Counted from the stretch's first letter, positions 1 through 10,345 are shown. The stretch is 64,000 nucleotides of DNA from Nocardiopsis potens DSM 45234 (GCF_000341105.1 NZ_ANBB01000042.1:1-64000); one strand, 5' to 3'. The notes: a model not told the origin generated them from the letters alone. Made by a program: numbers and translations.

Positions 1-70
1 CATAAACTGCTCACGGCCTGAACGAACCAACCCGGTGTTGCGACGACCCCTAGAAACCGCCGCGTTGGTA

Positions 71-577
71 GGGCCGCAACGTCAAGATCATCGCCCAGGA
101 GCGCCTTCCCCGGCAGCGATCCGGCCCCGACCCCCACCGGCCCCGCCGCCGCCCGCCTGCACCCCGGCCCCGTGGGACGCCGCGCCGGACCGGCCGGCCG
201 GTCCCCCTGCCCTCGCTGCCCGTCTTGACCTTCGCTCCGTGAGACGCCGCGCCCGGCTGGGGTGCCTGGCCCCGCCCCTACCGCTGCCGTCGCTGCCGGT
301 CTGAGCCTTCGCTCCGTGGGGCGCCGCGCTGGACCGACCGGCCGGTCCCCTTCCCGCCGTCGCTGCCTGCTTGAGCCCCGACCCCGTGAGGCACCGCGCC
401 CGGGTGAGGCCTGTACCCCGGCCCTACCTGTGCCGTCGCCGCCCGTCTGAACCCCCGCCCCGTAAGGCGCCGTACCCGGTCGGGGCGCCTCTCGTCCCTC
501 GCCTCTCCCCGAGTTGCTCGTTGCAACGGCGACTTGACGACGAGCGCTCTGATGGGGCCGCAGCGTCAAGATCATCG
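71..577. repeat. 23-bp direct-repeat pair flanking a tandem array
   Basis: A 23-base sequence beginning GGGCCGC and ending CGTCAAGATCATCG occurs at 71-93 and again at 555-577 with one difference (A versus G after GGGCCGC). The two copies bracket the tandem array at 125-530. I did not find this sequence at the two other arrays in the window. It could be the edge of the repeat block or a target-site-like duplication; the sequence alone does not decide. No gene is supported between 1 and 602. Confidence 0.6.
125..530 (+). repeat. Tandem repeat array, alternating about 70- and 76-bp units
   Basis: Imperfect units recur with the landmark TTGA/CTGA at 226, 302, 372 and 448, so spacings are 76, 70 and 76. 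Each unit carries a C(C/T)TTCGCTCCGTGNGGCGCCGCGCC-like core followed by one of two fillers, one rich in GGACCGACCGGCCGGT and one in CGGGNGAGGCCTG. The same units, in the same orientation, form the right half of the elements at 36.9-38.3 kb and 55.6-57.4 kb. Open frames across it have proline/arginine-rich low-complexity translations and no ribosome binding sites, so I treat it as noncoding. It lies downstream of the tetR gene's stop. Confidence 0.7.
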
Positions 578-602
578 GGGAGAGGCGGGGCGCGGACCCC
601 GG

Positions 603-1199
603 TCAGCGGCTCCGGTCGGCGGGGCAGGCCTCGGCGATCGCGGCGAGTACGCGGGCGCGGGCCGAGGCGGCGGGGTGGGCGCCGATGAGGACGTAGTAGG
701 CCAGCCCCTCGGCCAGCGCGGTGAGCGAGACCGCGGCCGCCGCCGGGTCGGCGGCGCCGACCCCGTGCAGCAGGTCCGCGACCTGGCGGTGGAAGCGGCC
801 GTACTCGGCGCGCATCCGCTCGGCGATGGCCTCGTCGGACAGGGCGAGCGAGGTGAAGGCCTGGCGGACCCGCATGTGCGCGCGGGTGTCCTCGTCGTAG
901 GGGATGAGCTCGGTCAGCACCGCGGCCAGCACGTCGCGCGGGCCGCCCGCCCGGCCCGCGGCGTCCGCGATCCGGGCGCTGCTCAGCGCGTTCCCCCGGT
1001 CGAAGGCGGCCTCGATCAGCCCCTGCTTGGCGGGGAAGTAGTGCTGCACCCGGCCGGGGGAGACGCCGGCGCGGGCCGCCACCTCGCTCTGCGACACCGC
1101 GGCCAGCCCGCGCTCGGCGACGACCGCGAGGACCGCGTCGGCGATCTGGGTCCGGCGCTCCTCGTGGTGCGCGCCGGGTCCGCGGGTCCGGTGGCCCAT
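603..1199 (-). CDS. TetR/AcrR-family transcriptional repressor
   Basis: This 198-aa protein has an N-terminal helix-turn-helix of the TetR type (roughly residues 10-56, including VSQSEVAARAGVSPGRVQHYF) and a helical C-terminal ligand-binding half. The ATG at 1199 is chosen because AAGGAGGGG lies just upstream; a longer frame to 1412 has no such signal and would run through the divergent gene. It is transcribed away from an MFS exporter whose start is 107 bp off, the usual layout for a TetR protein that represses its own gene and the exporter until a toxic ligand binds. The ligand cannot be read from sequence. Confidence 0.92.
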   Translation of the reverse strand: MGHRTRGPGAHHEERRTQIADAVLAVVAERGLAAVSQSEVAARAGVSPGRVQHYFPAKQGLIEAAFDRGNALSSARIADAAGRAGGPRDVLAAVLTELIPYDEDTRAHMRVRQAFTSLALSDEAIAERMRAEYGRFHRQVADLLHGVGAADPAAAAVSLTALAEGLAYYVLIGAHPAASARARVLAAIAEACPADRSR

Positions 1200-1232
1200 C
1201 GCCCCTCCTTTTTCCAATGTGCTCTCATCGGT

Positions 1233-1262
1233 TTGACGGGCCGAGTCTACCCGGGCTAGCTT
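1233..1262 (+). promoter_or_regulatory. Probable promoter of the MFS exporter
   Basis: TTGACG at 1233-1238 is followed after 18 bases by TAGCTT at 1257-1262, a reasonable housekeeping-type -35/-10 pair. It lies within the 106-bp divergent intergenic region, so it is where the adjacent TetR protein would be expected to bind. I see no long perfect palindrome to name as the operator. Confidence 0.45.
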
Positions 1263-1305
1263 TCCGAGCAGAACGATGTGACCGCATTGATCTGCTGGAG
1301 GCCCC

Positions 1306-2724
1306 ATGGCGCCCGACGACCCCCGGCGCTCCACCGCGGACCGGGCGGGCGGCCGCGCCGGCCGCCCCGCCGTCGGCGCGGTGCTCGCGCTGGCCTGCAC
1401 CGCGCAGTTCATGGTGGTCCTCGACGTCTCCGTGGTGAACGTCGCGCTGCCCTCGATCCGGGCCGCGCTGGACTTCGGGCCGGCCGACCTGCAGTGGGTG
1501 GCCGGCGCCTACGCGCTGGCCTTCGCCGGCCTCCTGCTCCTCGGCGGGCGCCTGGCCGACCTGTACGGGTGCCGGCGGGTGCTCATCGCCGGCCTCGCCC
1601 TGTTCACCGCGGCGAGCCTGGCGGGCGGGGCGGCCTGGACGCCGGGCCTGCTCATCGCCGCCCGCGCCGCCCAGGGGCTGGGCGCGGCCGTGCTCGCCCC
1701 CGCCACCCTCACCGTGCTCACCGCGACCTTCCCCGACGGGCCCGCGCGCACCCGCGCGCTGGCCACCTGGACGGCGGTCGGCGCGGCCGGCGGCGCGGCG
1801 GGCAACCTGGTGGGCGGCCTGCTCACCGACTCGCTGTCCTGGCGGGCCATCCTGCTGGTCAACGTGCCGGTCGGGATCGCCGCCATCGCCGCGGCGGCGC
1901 GCTTCACCGCCCGGGACCGCCGCCCCGCGGGCGGCCCGGGCCGGCTCGACGTCCCCGGCGCGGTCGCGGCGACCGCCGGGGTCACCGCGCTCACCTACGG
2001 TGTCACCCGGGTCCCCGAGCACGGCTGGACCGACCCGGCCACCGCGGCGGCACTGGCCGCCGGCGGCGCCGCGCTGGCGCTGTTCGCCGCGGTCGAAGCG
2101 CGGTTCGCCGCCGCGCCGCTGGTCCCGCCCCGGCTGCTGCGCGACCGCGCGGTCGCGGTGGGCTGCGCCGTGACGCTGCTGGCGGGCGCCTGCTTCCAGA
2201 TCCCGATGTGGTACTTCCTCACCCTCTACATGCAGGACGTACTGGGCTACGGCGCGCTGGCGACGGGGCTGGGCTTCCTGCCGCACACCCTGGTCACCGT
2301 GGCGGCCGGCCGGTGGCTGACCCCGCTGCTCATGCGCCGGGCCGACGCCCGCGCGCTGGTCGCCGCGGGCGCCCTCATCGCGGCCGCGGGCTTCGCCTGG
2401 CAGGCCGCCGCGGTGCCGGCCGGGACCTACGCCGCGGCCGTCCTCGGCCCCGGCCTCCTGTTCTCCCTGGGCGGCGGCCTGTTCGCCACCCCGCTCACCG
2501 CCATCGTCGTCTCCGGCGCCGACCCCTCCGACGCGGGGGCCGCCTCCGGCCTGCTCAACACCGCCAAGCAGGCGGGCGGCGCGCTCGGGCTCGCGGTGCT
2601 GGTCACCCTGGCCGGCCCGGTCTCCGGCGCCGCCGGCTACGGCGGGGTCTTCCAGGTCCTCGCCGGTCTCCAGCTCGCCGTCGCCGCGGCCGCCCTCGCC
2701 CTGCCCGCCCGCCGCCCCCGCTGA
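1306..2724 (+). CDS. DHA2-family MFS multidrug efflux transporter
   Basis: This 472-aa membrane protein has the length and about 14 hydrophobic segments of the EmrB/QacA (DHA2) drug:proton antiporters. The first segment contains the family pattern AQFMVVLDVSVVNVALPSI, followed by the loop motif GGRLADLYGCRRV (motif A) and the motif C-like stretch around GAAGGAAGNLVGG near residue 165. It starts with ATG 1306 preceded by CTGGAGG. It would export toxic small molecules across the cytoplasmic membrane and is probably controlled by the divergent TetR gene. Substrate unknown. A low-complexity Arg/Pro frame overlapping it is a shadow. Confidence 0.93.
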   Translation: MAPDDPRRSTADRAGGRAGRPAVGAVLALACTAQFMVVLDVSVVNVALPSIRAALDFGPADLQWVAGAYALAFAGLLLLGGRLADLYGCRRVLIAGLALFTAASLAGGAAWTPGLLIAARAAQGLGAAVLAPATLTVLTATFPDGPARTRALATWTAVGAAGGAAGNLVGGLLTDSLSWRAILLVNVPVGIAAIAAAARFTARDRRPAGGPGRLDVPGAVAATAGVTALTYGVTRVPEHGWTDPATAAALAAGGAALALFAAVEARFAAAPLVPPRLLRDRAVAVGCAVTLLAGACFQIPMWYFLTLYMQDVLGYGALATGLGFLPHTLVTVAAGRWLTPLLMRRADARALVAAGALIAAAGFAWQAAAVPAGTYAAAVLGPGLLFSLGGGLFATPLTAIVVSGADPSDAGAASGLLNTAKQAGGALGLAVLVTLAGPVSGAAGYGGVFQVLAGLQLAVAAAALALPARRPR

Positions 2725-2752
2725 CCCCCGCCGGCCGCGCCCCCGGAACCGG

Positions 2753-3232
2753 TCACCCCGCCGGAGGGGCGGACAGGCGGACGACGCGGCCGGCCCCGGG
2801 GTCGTAGCCGAGGACCGGGGGACCGGGGGAGCCCTCGGGGACCATCAGCACCGGCCTGCCCAGGCGGCGCCCGATCGCCGAGAGGAATCCGCAGAACAGG
2901 TCCAGCCGCTCCTGCCCCTGGAGCTCCCGCAGGTCGACGTCGAAGTCGATCTCCTCCGGCGTGCAGAAGCGGAAGATCACGAGCACGCCGCCGGCCGGCC
3001 GCACCCGCAGCTCGGGCCATGTGCCGGGGCGGGAGAGCGCGGCCTCCGCGCGGGGGACGGCCCGGACCGCCCCGTCCTCGGCGTACCGGCTCGGCCACCC
3101 GCTCTCCTCGACCAGGTCGAGGAGGGCCTGCCAGTCCGCCGCCGAGGTGCCGGCGACCCGGAGGTCGGGGAGCGCCCCCATCGCCTCGGGGTCGAACAGG
3201 TCCCGCACCTCGTCCCAGAGAAGTCCGCCCAT
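2753..3232 (-). CDS. Hypothetical protein, 159 aa
   Basis: An acidic soluble protein beginning MGGLLWDEVRDLFDPE, without signal peptide or membrane segments. The start at 3232 is set by GTGGGAG nine bases upstream; a much longer open frame continues upstream to 4648 but runs antisense through the Usp gene and has unnatural composition. I do not recognise a domain. The tail contains a run of hydrophobic strands (LVIFRFCTPEEIDFDV, RPVLMVPEGS) suggesting a small alpha/beta fold. It lies convergent to the exporter gene and divergent from the first Usp gene, sharing the region that holds a DosR-like box, so it may belong to the same regulon. Confidence 0.75.
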   Translation of the reverse strand: MGGLLWDEVRDLFDPEAMGALPDLRVAGTSAADWQALLDLVEESGWPSRYAEDGAVRAVPRAEAALSRPGTWPELRVRPAGGVLVIFRFCTPEEIDFDVDLRELQGQERLDLFCGFLSAIGRRLGRPVLMVPEGSPGPPVLGYDPGAGRVVRLSAPPAG

Positions 3233-3401
3233 GCGGCGATGCTCCCACCCCTCTCGGCGGCAGGGCGGGGAGGGCGGTGCGCCCGGGCCTCCGCACCGGA
3301 CGCGGGTCCGACGGCACGGCCGCCGAGGCGGCGGGCGGAACCGGAGGGCACAGGCCGGAACGGCGGCCGCCCCGCCCACCGGGACCCCGCCCTCCGGCCG
3401 G

Positions 3402-3415
3402 GGGACCAAGGTCCC
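3402..3415. promoter_or_regulatory. DosR/DevR-like palindromic box
   Basis: GGGACCAAGGTCCC is a perfect 14-base palindrome (GGGACC-AA-GGTCCC) in the divergent region between the 159-aa hypothetical gene and the Usp gene. It fits the core GGGACT-WW-AGTCCC of the published mycobacterial DosR consensus with C for T. A weaker related copy, GGGAACGACGGCACT, follows at 3423-3437. The intergenic stretch 3233-3578 contains no gene. Confidence 0.55.
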
Positions 3416-3578
3416 TCGGACCCGGGAACGACGGCACTGAACGCGCCGAAGGCGCCCGGGCGAGACTGGACTCGCCCCCGGGGGACGCAGAGCGAGTGCC
3501 GCGGGGCAGGGGGGAGCCTGTGCAGGCCGCCGCTCCCCCGGGGGCCGGAGGCACATCGCGCGGGAGGGAGCGGCGGTG

Positions 3579-4499
3579 ATGGCGGGGAACGGAGAGGCGG
3601 TCGGCGAGGTCGTCGTCGGAGTGGACGGATCGAGGACAGCGCGCCGGGCGCTCGGATGGGCCGCCGAGGCGGCGGCCGACCGGGGTACCGGACTGCTCGT
3701 CCTGCACGCCGTGAGCATGCCGCTGGTCAGCGTCCCGTTCGGTCGGCCGATCCGGCTGCCCCCTACCCCCGAGGTGGCGGACCGGGCCTCCTCGCTGCTG
3801 GCGGACGCGGCGGCCGAAGCCGAGGCCGCCCGGCCCCGGACGCCGGTCCGTACCCGAGTCTCCGCCTCGGACCCGGCCCCGGCACTGATCAAGGCCTCTG
3901 AGGAGGCCGGGCTGGTGGTCGTCGGCTCCCGGGGCCTGGGCGGCGCCGGGTCGCTCTTCCTCGGCTCGGTGAGCATCCGGGTGGCCGCGCATGCCCGGTG
4001 CCCGGTGGTCGTGGTGCCGCCCGGGGAGGGCAGGCGCCGCGGGCGGCCCCGGGTGGCGGTGGGCGTCGACGGCTCGCCCGGCTCCGCGGCCGCGCTGCGG
4101 TTCGCCCTTGAGGAGGCGGCGCGGACCGGCGCGGGCCTCACCGCGGTGTACGCCTGGGAGCCGCACCGGCCGGCCGACCCGTTCCTGCTCGGCGCCGACC
4201 TGGACGAGGAGGAGCGCCGGAACCTCGAATCCCGGGCCGACAAACTGGTGCGCCGCATGCTGGACGAGGCGGGCGACGAGCGGACCGGAGACGTCCCGGT
4301 GCGCGTCCTGGTGGTCCGGGACCAGCCGGCGCACGCCCTGCTCGAAGCGGGCGCCGAAGCCGACATGATCGTCGTCGGCTCCCGGGGCCGGGGCGGCTTC
4401 CGCGGCCTGCTGCTCGGCTCGGTCGGCCAGGCGGTGCTGCACCACGCGCCGGTACCGGTGGCGGTCGTGCACGGGCATGCCGACGGACTCGCGTCCTGA
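3579..4499 (+). CDS. Universal stress protein, two Usp domains
   Basis: A 306-aa cytoplasmic protein made of two tandem UspA-type alpha/beta domains. Each domain begins with the VGVDGS-type strand (near residues 12 and 155) and ends with the nucleotide-binding signature G-x2-G-x9-GS (VVGSRGLGGAGSLFLGSV and VVGSRGRGGFRGLLLGSV), so it probably binds ATP. ATG 3579 sits eight bases after GGGAGGGAG; the in-frame GTG at 3576 is the alternative start. Double Usp proteins are classic members of the mycobacterial DosR regulon, and DosR-like boxes lie upstream at 3402 and 3423. Its molecular target is unknown. Confidence 0.93.
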   Translation: MAGNGEAVGEVVVGVDGSRTARRALGWAAEAAADRGTGLLVLHAVSMPLVSVPFGRPIRLPPTPEVADRASSLLADAAAEAEAARPRTPVRTRVSASDPAPALIKASEEAGLVVVGSRGLGGAGSLFLGSVSIRVAAHARCPVVVVPPGEGRRRGRPRVAVGVDGSPGSAAALRFALEEAARTGAGLTAVYAWEPHRPADPFLLGADLDEEERRNLESRADKLVRRMLDEAGDERTGDVPVRVLVVRDQPAHALLEAGAEADMIVVGSRGRGGFRGLLLGSVGQAVLHHAPVPVAVVHGHADGLAS

Positions 4500-4661
4500 C
4501 TCCGCCGCGGGCGCCGGGCCCGTCCTGCAAAGGGGCCGATCCGGGCCCGCCGGGGAAGGGCGCCGAGGGGCGGCGGCAGGGCGCGCGCCGCCCCCGGCCG
4601 CAAGGGCGGGGCGGCCTGCGGTCGGAGACCTCGGGCGACCGGGCGCATACCTGACGGTCTC

Positions 4662-6602
<1,941 letters not shown>

Positions 6603-7595
6603 TCAGAACCCCGCCAGGGCGTTCTGCAGCGCCTCCTCCTCGGCGCGCTCCGGCGGGCGGACCCGGCCCAGGCGCAGCACCATCTGCGGGTACGCGCCCC
6701 GGCACAGCCGATCGCCGAGGAAGGCGCGGAGCAGCGGCTCCTCCAGCGGCTGGGTGTGGAAGGCGGCGGACACGCCGCCGGCCGCCGCGGTCAGCAGGAC
6801 CCGCTGCAGCGCCTGGCCGGCCGCGAGATGGGCGGGCCGGCCGTCCTCGGCCGTGGTGAGCACCGCGACCGTCCCGGTGGCCCGCCCCGGTGCGGCGAGC
6901 AGCCCGCGGACGCCCCCGTGCCCGTAGTCGCGGCCGGGGAACGGCGTACCGGCCGACTCCTCGGACGGCGGGAAGTCCTCGGCGCGGACGCCCTCGCCCG
7001 GAGGCCCTCCGGCCGGGCGGACCCAGCGGGCGAGCTCCTCGCTCCGGGACCGCTCTCCGCGCTGCAGGTGCTCGGCGGCGGTGATCAGGCCGGCCAGCGA
7101 GCTCACCGCCGATCCGTCGGTGAGCAGGTGGAGCACCGCCCCTTCGGCGGACGCGGCCGCGCTCAGTGCGCGCACCAAGCGGACGTCGCCGACGTCACTG
7201 TGGAAGGCTCCGCGGTGGGTGCGGCGCCGCTCGACCGCGTTGTACAGCAGCCGCTCCAGCACGCCCGGCTCCGCCGGCCCGTCCGCACCGACCTCGGCGA
7301 GCAGGGCCGGGCGCTCCGGGTCGGGCAGCAGCGCGACCCGGGGGCGGAGACCGTGCGCGCGCAGTGCGAGCCGCACGTTGTACAGCGCCGCGCCGCAGCT
7401 GATCACCAGCTCCCGGGAACCGGGATCGGCGGCGTCCAGTCGGCGGTCCGGGTCGGCGCGCAGCGAGATGCGGCCCCCGCCGCCCGAGATGGTCCAAGGG
7501 CGGGTGCCGCACACCGACGGTGCGCGGTCGCCCGCCCGGATCGCGGCCTCCAGCGGCTCGCGTCCGATGAAGCGGTGGTCCGAGGAGGTCTTCAC
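6603..7595 (-). CDS. Acg-like nitroreductase-family protein
   Basis: A 330-aa protein matching in length and plan the mycobacterial Acg (Rv2032) family: a duplicated nitroreductase fold in which the FMN pocket may be covered or degenerate. Visible marks are the N-terminal RAPSVCGTRPW (compare RAPSxHNxQPW), the central RRRTHRGAF segment, and the C-terminal helix-strand VLLTAAAGGVSAAF with LRLG near the end. GTG 7595 is chosen because CGGAG lies seven bases upstream; an in-frame GTG at 7698-7700 would add 35 residues of low-complexity sequence. Acg-family genes are typical DosR targets, and the divergent gap to the next Usp gene holds several boxes. Confidence 0.85.
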   Translation of the reverse strand: MKTSSDHRFIGREPLEAAIRAGDRAPSVCGTRPWTISGGGGRISLRADPDRRLDAADPGSRELVISCGAALYNVRLALRAHGLRPRVALLPDPERPALLAEVGADGPAEPGVLERLLYNAVERRRTHRGAFHSDVGDVRLVRALSAAASAEGAVLHLLTDGSAVSSLAGLITAAEHLQRGERSRSEELARWVRPAGGPPGEGVRAEDFPPSEESAGTPFPGRDYGHGGVRGLLAAPGRATGTVAVLTTAEDGRPAHLAAGQALQRVLLTAAAGGVSAAFHTQPLEEPLLRAFLGDRLCRGAYPQMVLRLGRVRPPERAEEEALQNALAGF

Positions 7596-7744
7596 GAGGC
7601 GGCTCCGGTCGCTCGGTGCTCCGGCGCGTTCGGCCGGAGCGGGAACCGGGAGCGGTCTCCGCGGGCGGGAGTCCCGTTCCCGGGCTCGCCTCCAGCTCAC
7701 CCCGGCGCTCTTCCCCGGCCAAGGGCCGAAGGAGGTCCTTCCCG

Positions 7745-7758
7745 GGGACAGAGGTCCC
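7745..7758. promoter_or_regulatory. DosR/DevR-like box
   Basis: GGGACAGAGGTCCC lies inside the longer imperfect palindrome CCCGGGGACAGAGGTCCCGG, midway in the 350-bp divergent region between the nitroreductase and Usp genes (7596-7945). It fits GGGAC-N4-GGNCC. The region holds no gene. Confidence 0.5.
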
Positions 7759-7836
7759 GGGCGCTCGGGACCGGCCGCCCCCCGGGGCGACAGGACCTCC
7801 GTACTGCGCGGGACCGCCGCAGGGCGAGGCGGGCCC

Positions 7837-7871
7837 GGGACCTCGGCCCACCGAGAGGGGACCTCGGCCCC
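7837..7871 (+). promoter_or_regulatory. Tandem DosR/DevR-like boxes, 21 bp apart
   Basis: GGGACCTCGGCCC occurs at 7837-7849 and again at 7858-7870, exactly 21 bp (two helical turns) apart. The second copy is extended to GGGACCTCGGCCCC, matching a perfect inverted repeat in 11 of 12 arm positions. The pair ends 75 bases before the ATG of the downstream Usp gene. Same-face tandem sites are typical of activators that bind as cooperating dimers. Confidence 0.55.
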
Positions 7872-7945
7872 GCCGCCGGGGGCGCCTCCGCGGACGAGGA
7901 TCGAGGGGAACGGGAATTTCGGAGCGCGGTGGAGGGAAGAGTCCC

Positions 7946-8797
7946 ATGGAACGCTCGATCCTGGTGGGTGTGGACGGCTCAGAGGCGGCGCTGAAGGCCG
8001 TCGACTGGGCGGCCGCGGAGGCCGCCCGGCGCGGACGGCGCCTCGTCCTGCTGACGGCGCAGCCGCTTCCGTCCCCGGAAGGGGCCTTCATCTGGTCCGA
8101 GGCCGAGATCAGGGAGGAGGGCCCGCGGATCCTGGCCGAGGCCGAGAAGCGCGCCGCCGCGGCGGCCCCGGGCGTTCGGACGGGCGGGACCGCGGTCGTG
8201 GACGCCCCGGCGGCCGCGCTGCTGCGCCATGCCGAAGACGCCTCCATGGCGGTGGTCGGCCTGCGCGGCCGGGGCGGCTTTCCCGGGCTGAAGGTGGGAT
8301 CGGTCGCCTACCGGGTGGCCGCGCACGCGAAGACGCCGGTGACGGTGGTCGGCCCGGAGCCGCTTCCGGAGGACCGGGAGGGGATCGTGGTCGGCGAGGA
8401 CGGCTCGGCGCAGAGCGGCCGGGCCCTGGCCGAGGCCTTCGACGCCGCATCGGCGACGGGGGAGGGCGTGGCGGCCGTCCGCGCCTGGGAGCGCCCGCTG
8501 CCCCCGGTCACCTCCGCCCCGATGCCCTACGACTTCGGTGTGCTGCGCGACATCGAGGAGGCGGCCCTGGAGCGCGCCGCCGCCCCGTGGCGCACCGACT
8601 TCCCCTCGGTCCGGCTGCGCACCGAGGTGGTGGAGGCCCGGCCGGTCCCGGCGCTGGTCGAGGCCGCGAAGGAGGCCCGGCTGATCGTGGTGGGGGCGCG
8701 CGGACGCCGGGGGATCCCCCGGTTCGCCCTGGGGGCGACGGCGCACGGCCTGCTGCACCGCGCCGAGTGCCCCGTGACGATCGTGCACGCCGCCTGA
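7946..8797 (+). CDS. Universal stress protein, two Usp domains
   Basis: A 283-aa tandem Usp protein starting MERSILVGVDGSE. The first domain ends with VVGLRGRGGFPGLKVGSV and the second with VVGARGRRGIPRFALGAT, both variants of the G-x2-G-x9-G(S/T) ATP-binding signature; the second domain's opening strand is VVGEDGSAQS. ATG 7946 follows GGTGGAGGGAAGAG; the upstream in-frame extension to 7616 would run through the promoter region. A CBS-domain gene starts 15 bases after its stop, so the two are probably one transcript driven by the tandem boxes at 7837-7871. Confidence 0.92.
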   Translation: MERSILVGVDGSEAALKAVDWAAAEAARRGRRLVLLTAQPLPSPEGAFIWSEAEIREEGPRILAEAEKRAAAAAPGVRTGGTAVVDAPAAALLRHAEDASMAVVGLRGRGGFPGLKVGSVAYRVAAHAKTPVTVVGPEPLPEDREGIVVGEDGSAQSGRALAEAFDAASATGEGVAAVRAWERPLPPVTSAPMPYDFGVLRDIEEAALERAAAPWRTDFPSVRLRTEVVEARPVPALVEAAKEARLIVVGARGRRGIPRFALGATAHGLLHRAECPVTIVHAA

Positions 8798-8812
8798 GAA
8801 CGGGAGGAAGCC

Positions 8813-9499
8813 ATGACCGTACGAGTGGAGGACCTGATGGCGGCGGACCCGGTCGGCGTCTCCGCGGACACCGACCCTCGGGAGCTGGCGGAGCTGCTGC
8901 GCCGCTTCGGGGTGAGCGCCGTCCCGGTGGTGGACGGGGAAGGGCGGGTCATCGGGATGGTCTCCGAGGCCGATCTGCTGCTCAGGCTCACCGCGCCGGG
9001 CGGCCCCGGGCCGGGGCGCGGCCGGCGCGCCAGGGAGGAGCGCTCCAAGGCCGGCGCCGCCACGGTACGCCGCATGATGACCGCGCCACCGGTGACCGTC
9101 GGCCCGGAGGAGCCCGTCGCCAGGGCGGCCGAGCTGATGCACCGCCACCGGGTCAAACACCTCCCGGTGGTCGGCCCGGACGGAGCGCTGGTCGGGGTGA
9201 TCGGCCGGAGCGACCTGGTGGGGCTCTACACCCGCCCGGACGACCGGATCCGAGAGGAGGTCGTCCGCAGGCTGCTCACCGAGTTCGACCTGCCGCGGGT
9301 GCGGGTCCGGGTGGAGCGGGGCGAGGTCGTGCTGGAGGGCCGGGTCCGGCTGCGATCCAGTGCGGTGGCGCTGTCCAGGTCCGTCCGGCACATCGAGGGC
9401 GTCGTCCATGTGGCGGACCGGCTCGACTGGGACGCCGACGACCTGTCGCCGCTGTCCTCCGCGCTCATGCCCGGACCGAGGAGCGGGCGGGAGCGGTGA
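8813..9499 (+). CDS. CBS-pair and BON domain protein
   Basis: This 228-aa protein has a pair of CBS motifs (roughly 7-60 and 84-140; VSAVPVVDGEGRVIGMVSEADLL and VKHLPVVGPDGALVGVIGRSDLV) followed by a BON domain (about 150-212) ending in the typical G-V-x-V-x-D pattern (EGVVHVADRLDWD). CBS pairs bind adenine nucleotides and often report energy state; BON domains may bind membranes or ligands. A free CBS-pair protein, Hrp1, is a strongly DosR-induced protein of M. tuberculosis, though it lacks BON. Start ATG 8813 follows GGGAGGAAG. It is probably co-transcribed with the preceding Usp gene. Confidence 0.9.
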   Translation: MTVRVEDLMAADPVGVSADTDPRELAELLRRFGVSAVPVVDGEGRVIGMVSEADLLLRLTAPGGPGPGRGRRAREERSKAGAATVRRMMTAPPVTVGPEEPVARAAELMHRHRVKHLPVVGPDGALVGVIGRSDLVGLYTRPDDRIREEVVRRLLTEFDLPRVRVRVERGEVVLEGRVRLRSSAVALSRSVRHIEGVVHVADRLDWDADDLSPLSSALMPGPRSGRER

Positions 9500-9610
9500 G
9501 CCGCCGCCCCGCGCCCGCACGGAGGCCGGCGGGACGGGAAGGCCCGGGGGAACGGGCACGGTCCCGCCCGGCTGCGGGCGGGGCCGCTCCGCTCTCCGGC
9601 GGGCCCCGCC

Positions 9611-10345
9611 TCACGGCGCCGGCACCGGTCCCTCTCCCGCCCGGGGGAAGGGCGGTGCGGTGCCCGGCTGCGGCTCAGCCGGAACGATCCGGCGTCCGGT
9701 GACCTTCTCCGGGACCATGCGCACGTAGGCCTCGCGCTCGCCCCCCGCCCAGGGGCGGACCGGGGTGAGGCCGCGGAGCCGGAGGACGTCGCGGGCGTCG
9801 CGGACCGGCAGGGCGCGGCCGGTGAGCAGAACACTCCACCCTTCGTTCACGGCGTCGTCGATCCGGTCGACCTCGAAGGAGGCGCGGCCGGGCAGGTGCG
9901 CCGCGATCACCCCCTCGGCGCCGGTCCGGAAGACGACGTCGCCCCGGACGACCGCGTAGTTGACCGGCAGGACGGTCGGCGGTCCGCCGCCGTGCGGCGC
10001 GAAGGCGAAGCGCCCCACTCCGCCCGGGGCGATGAGCTCGTCGCACTCCCGGCGGGTCAGCGTGCGCAGCTCCGGTCGGGGGAGGACGGTGCCTCCGGCC
10101 CCCGGGGGCGCCTCGGTGTCGGCGCCGAGCAGGTGGTCGGGGGAGGTGCTCAAGGCCTGGGCCAGGCGGTGCAGCGACCGCCGGGTGAGCAGCGGCGGAT
10201 GCTCTTCCAGATAGGCGACGTAACCGGGGGCCATGCCGGCCCGCTGGGCGACCTCCTCCCGAGTGAGGCCGAGCTCTCTCCGGCGCTGGGCGGCCCGGCG
10301 GCAGAAGTCCCCGCTCGGCGGCCGTCCCGTCCGTTCGTCCTGCAT
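9611..10345 (-). CDS. XRE-type HTH fused to PNPOx-like flavin-binding domain
   Basis: A 244-aa protein with an N-terminal XRE helix-turn-helix (about 18-75; LTREEVAQRAGMAPGYVAYLE and LHRLAQALS) joined to a pyridoxamine 5'-phosphate oxidase-like split-barrel domain (about 95-225; LAxAPGGVGRFAF-type start, VLPVNYAVVRGDVVFRTG, and WSVLLTGRA). Such split barrels bind FMN, F420 or haem, so the fusion could be a redox-responsive DNA-binding protein; this is inference. It is divergent from the hibernation-factor gene, with boxes between them. The C-terminal 25 residues are Pro-rich. Confidence 0.87.
   Translation of the reverse strand: MQDERTGRPPSGDFCRRAAQRRRELGLTREEVAQRAGMAPGYVAYLEEHPPLLTRRSLHRLAQALSTSPDHLLGADTEAPPGAGGTVLPRPELRTLTRRECDELIAPGGVGRFAFAPHGGGPPTVLPVNYAVVRGDVVFRTGAEGVIAAHLPGRASFEVDRIDDAVNEGWSVLLTGRALPVRDARDVLRLRGLTPVRPWAGGEREAYVRMVPEKVTGRRIVPAEPQPGTAPPFPRAGEGPVPAP

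Noticed and set aside
125-530. CRISPR array
   Set aside because: Units are whole imperfect repeats of 70-76 bp with similar fillers, not short identical repeats separated by unique spacers, and no cas genes are present.
1278-2807. Long Arg/Pro/Gly-rich frame (509 codons) overlapping the MFS gene
   Set aside because: It is the +1 shadow of a very GC-rich gene. It has no domains or membrane pattern, while the 1306-2724 frame has the MFS motifs and a ribosome binding site.
3233-4648. Minus-strand extension of the 159-aa hypothetical protein through the Usp gene
   Set aside because: It is antisense to a clear double-Usp protein, and a good ribosome binding site marks the shorter start at 3232.
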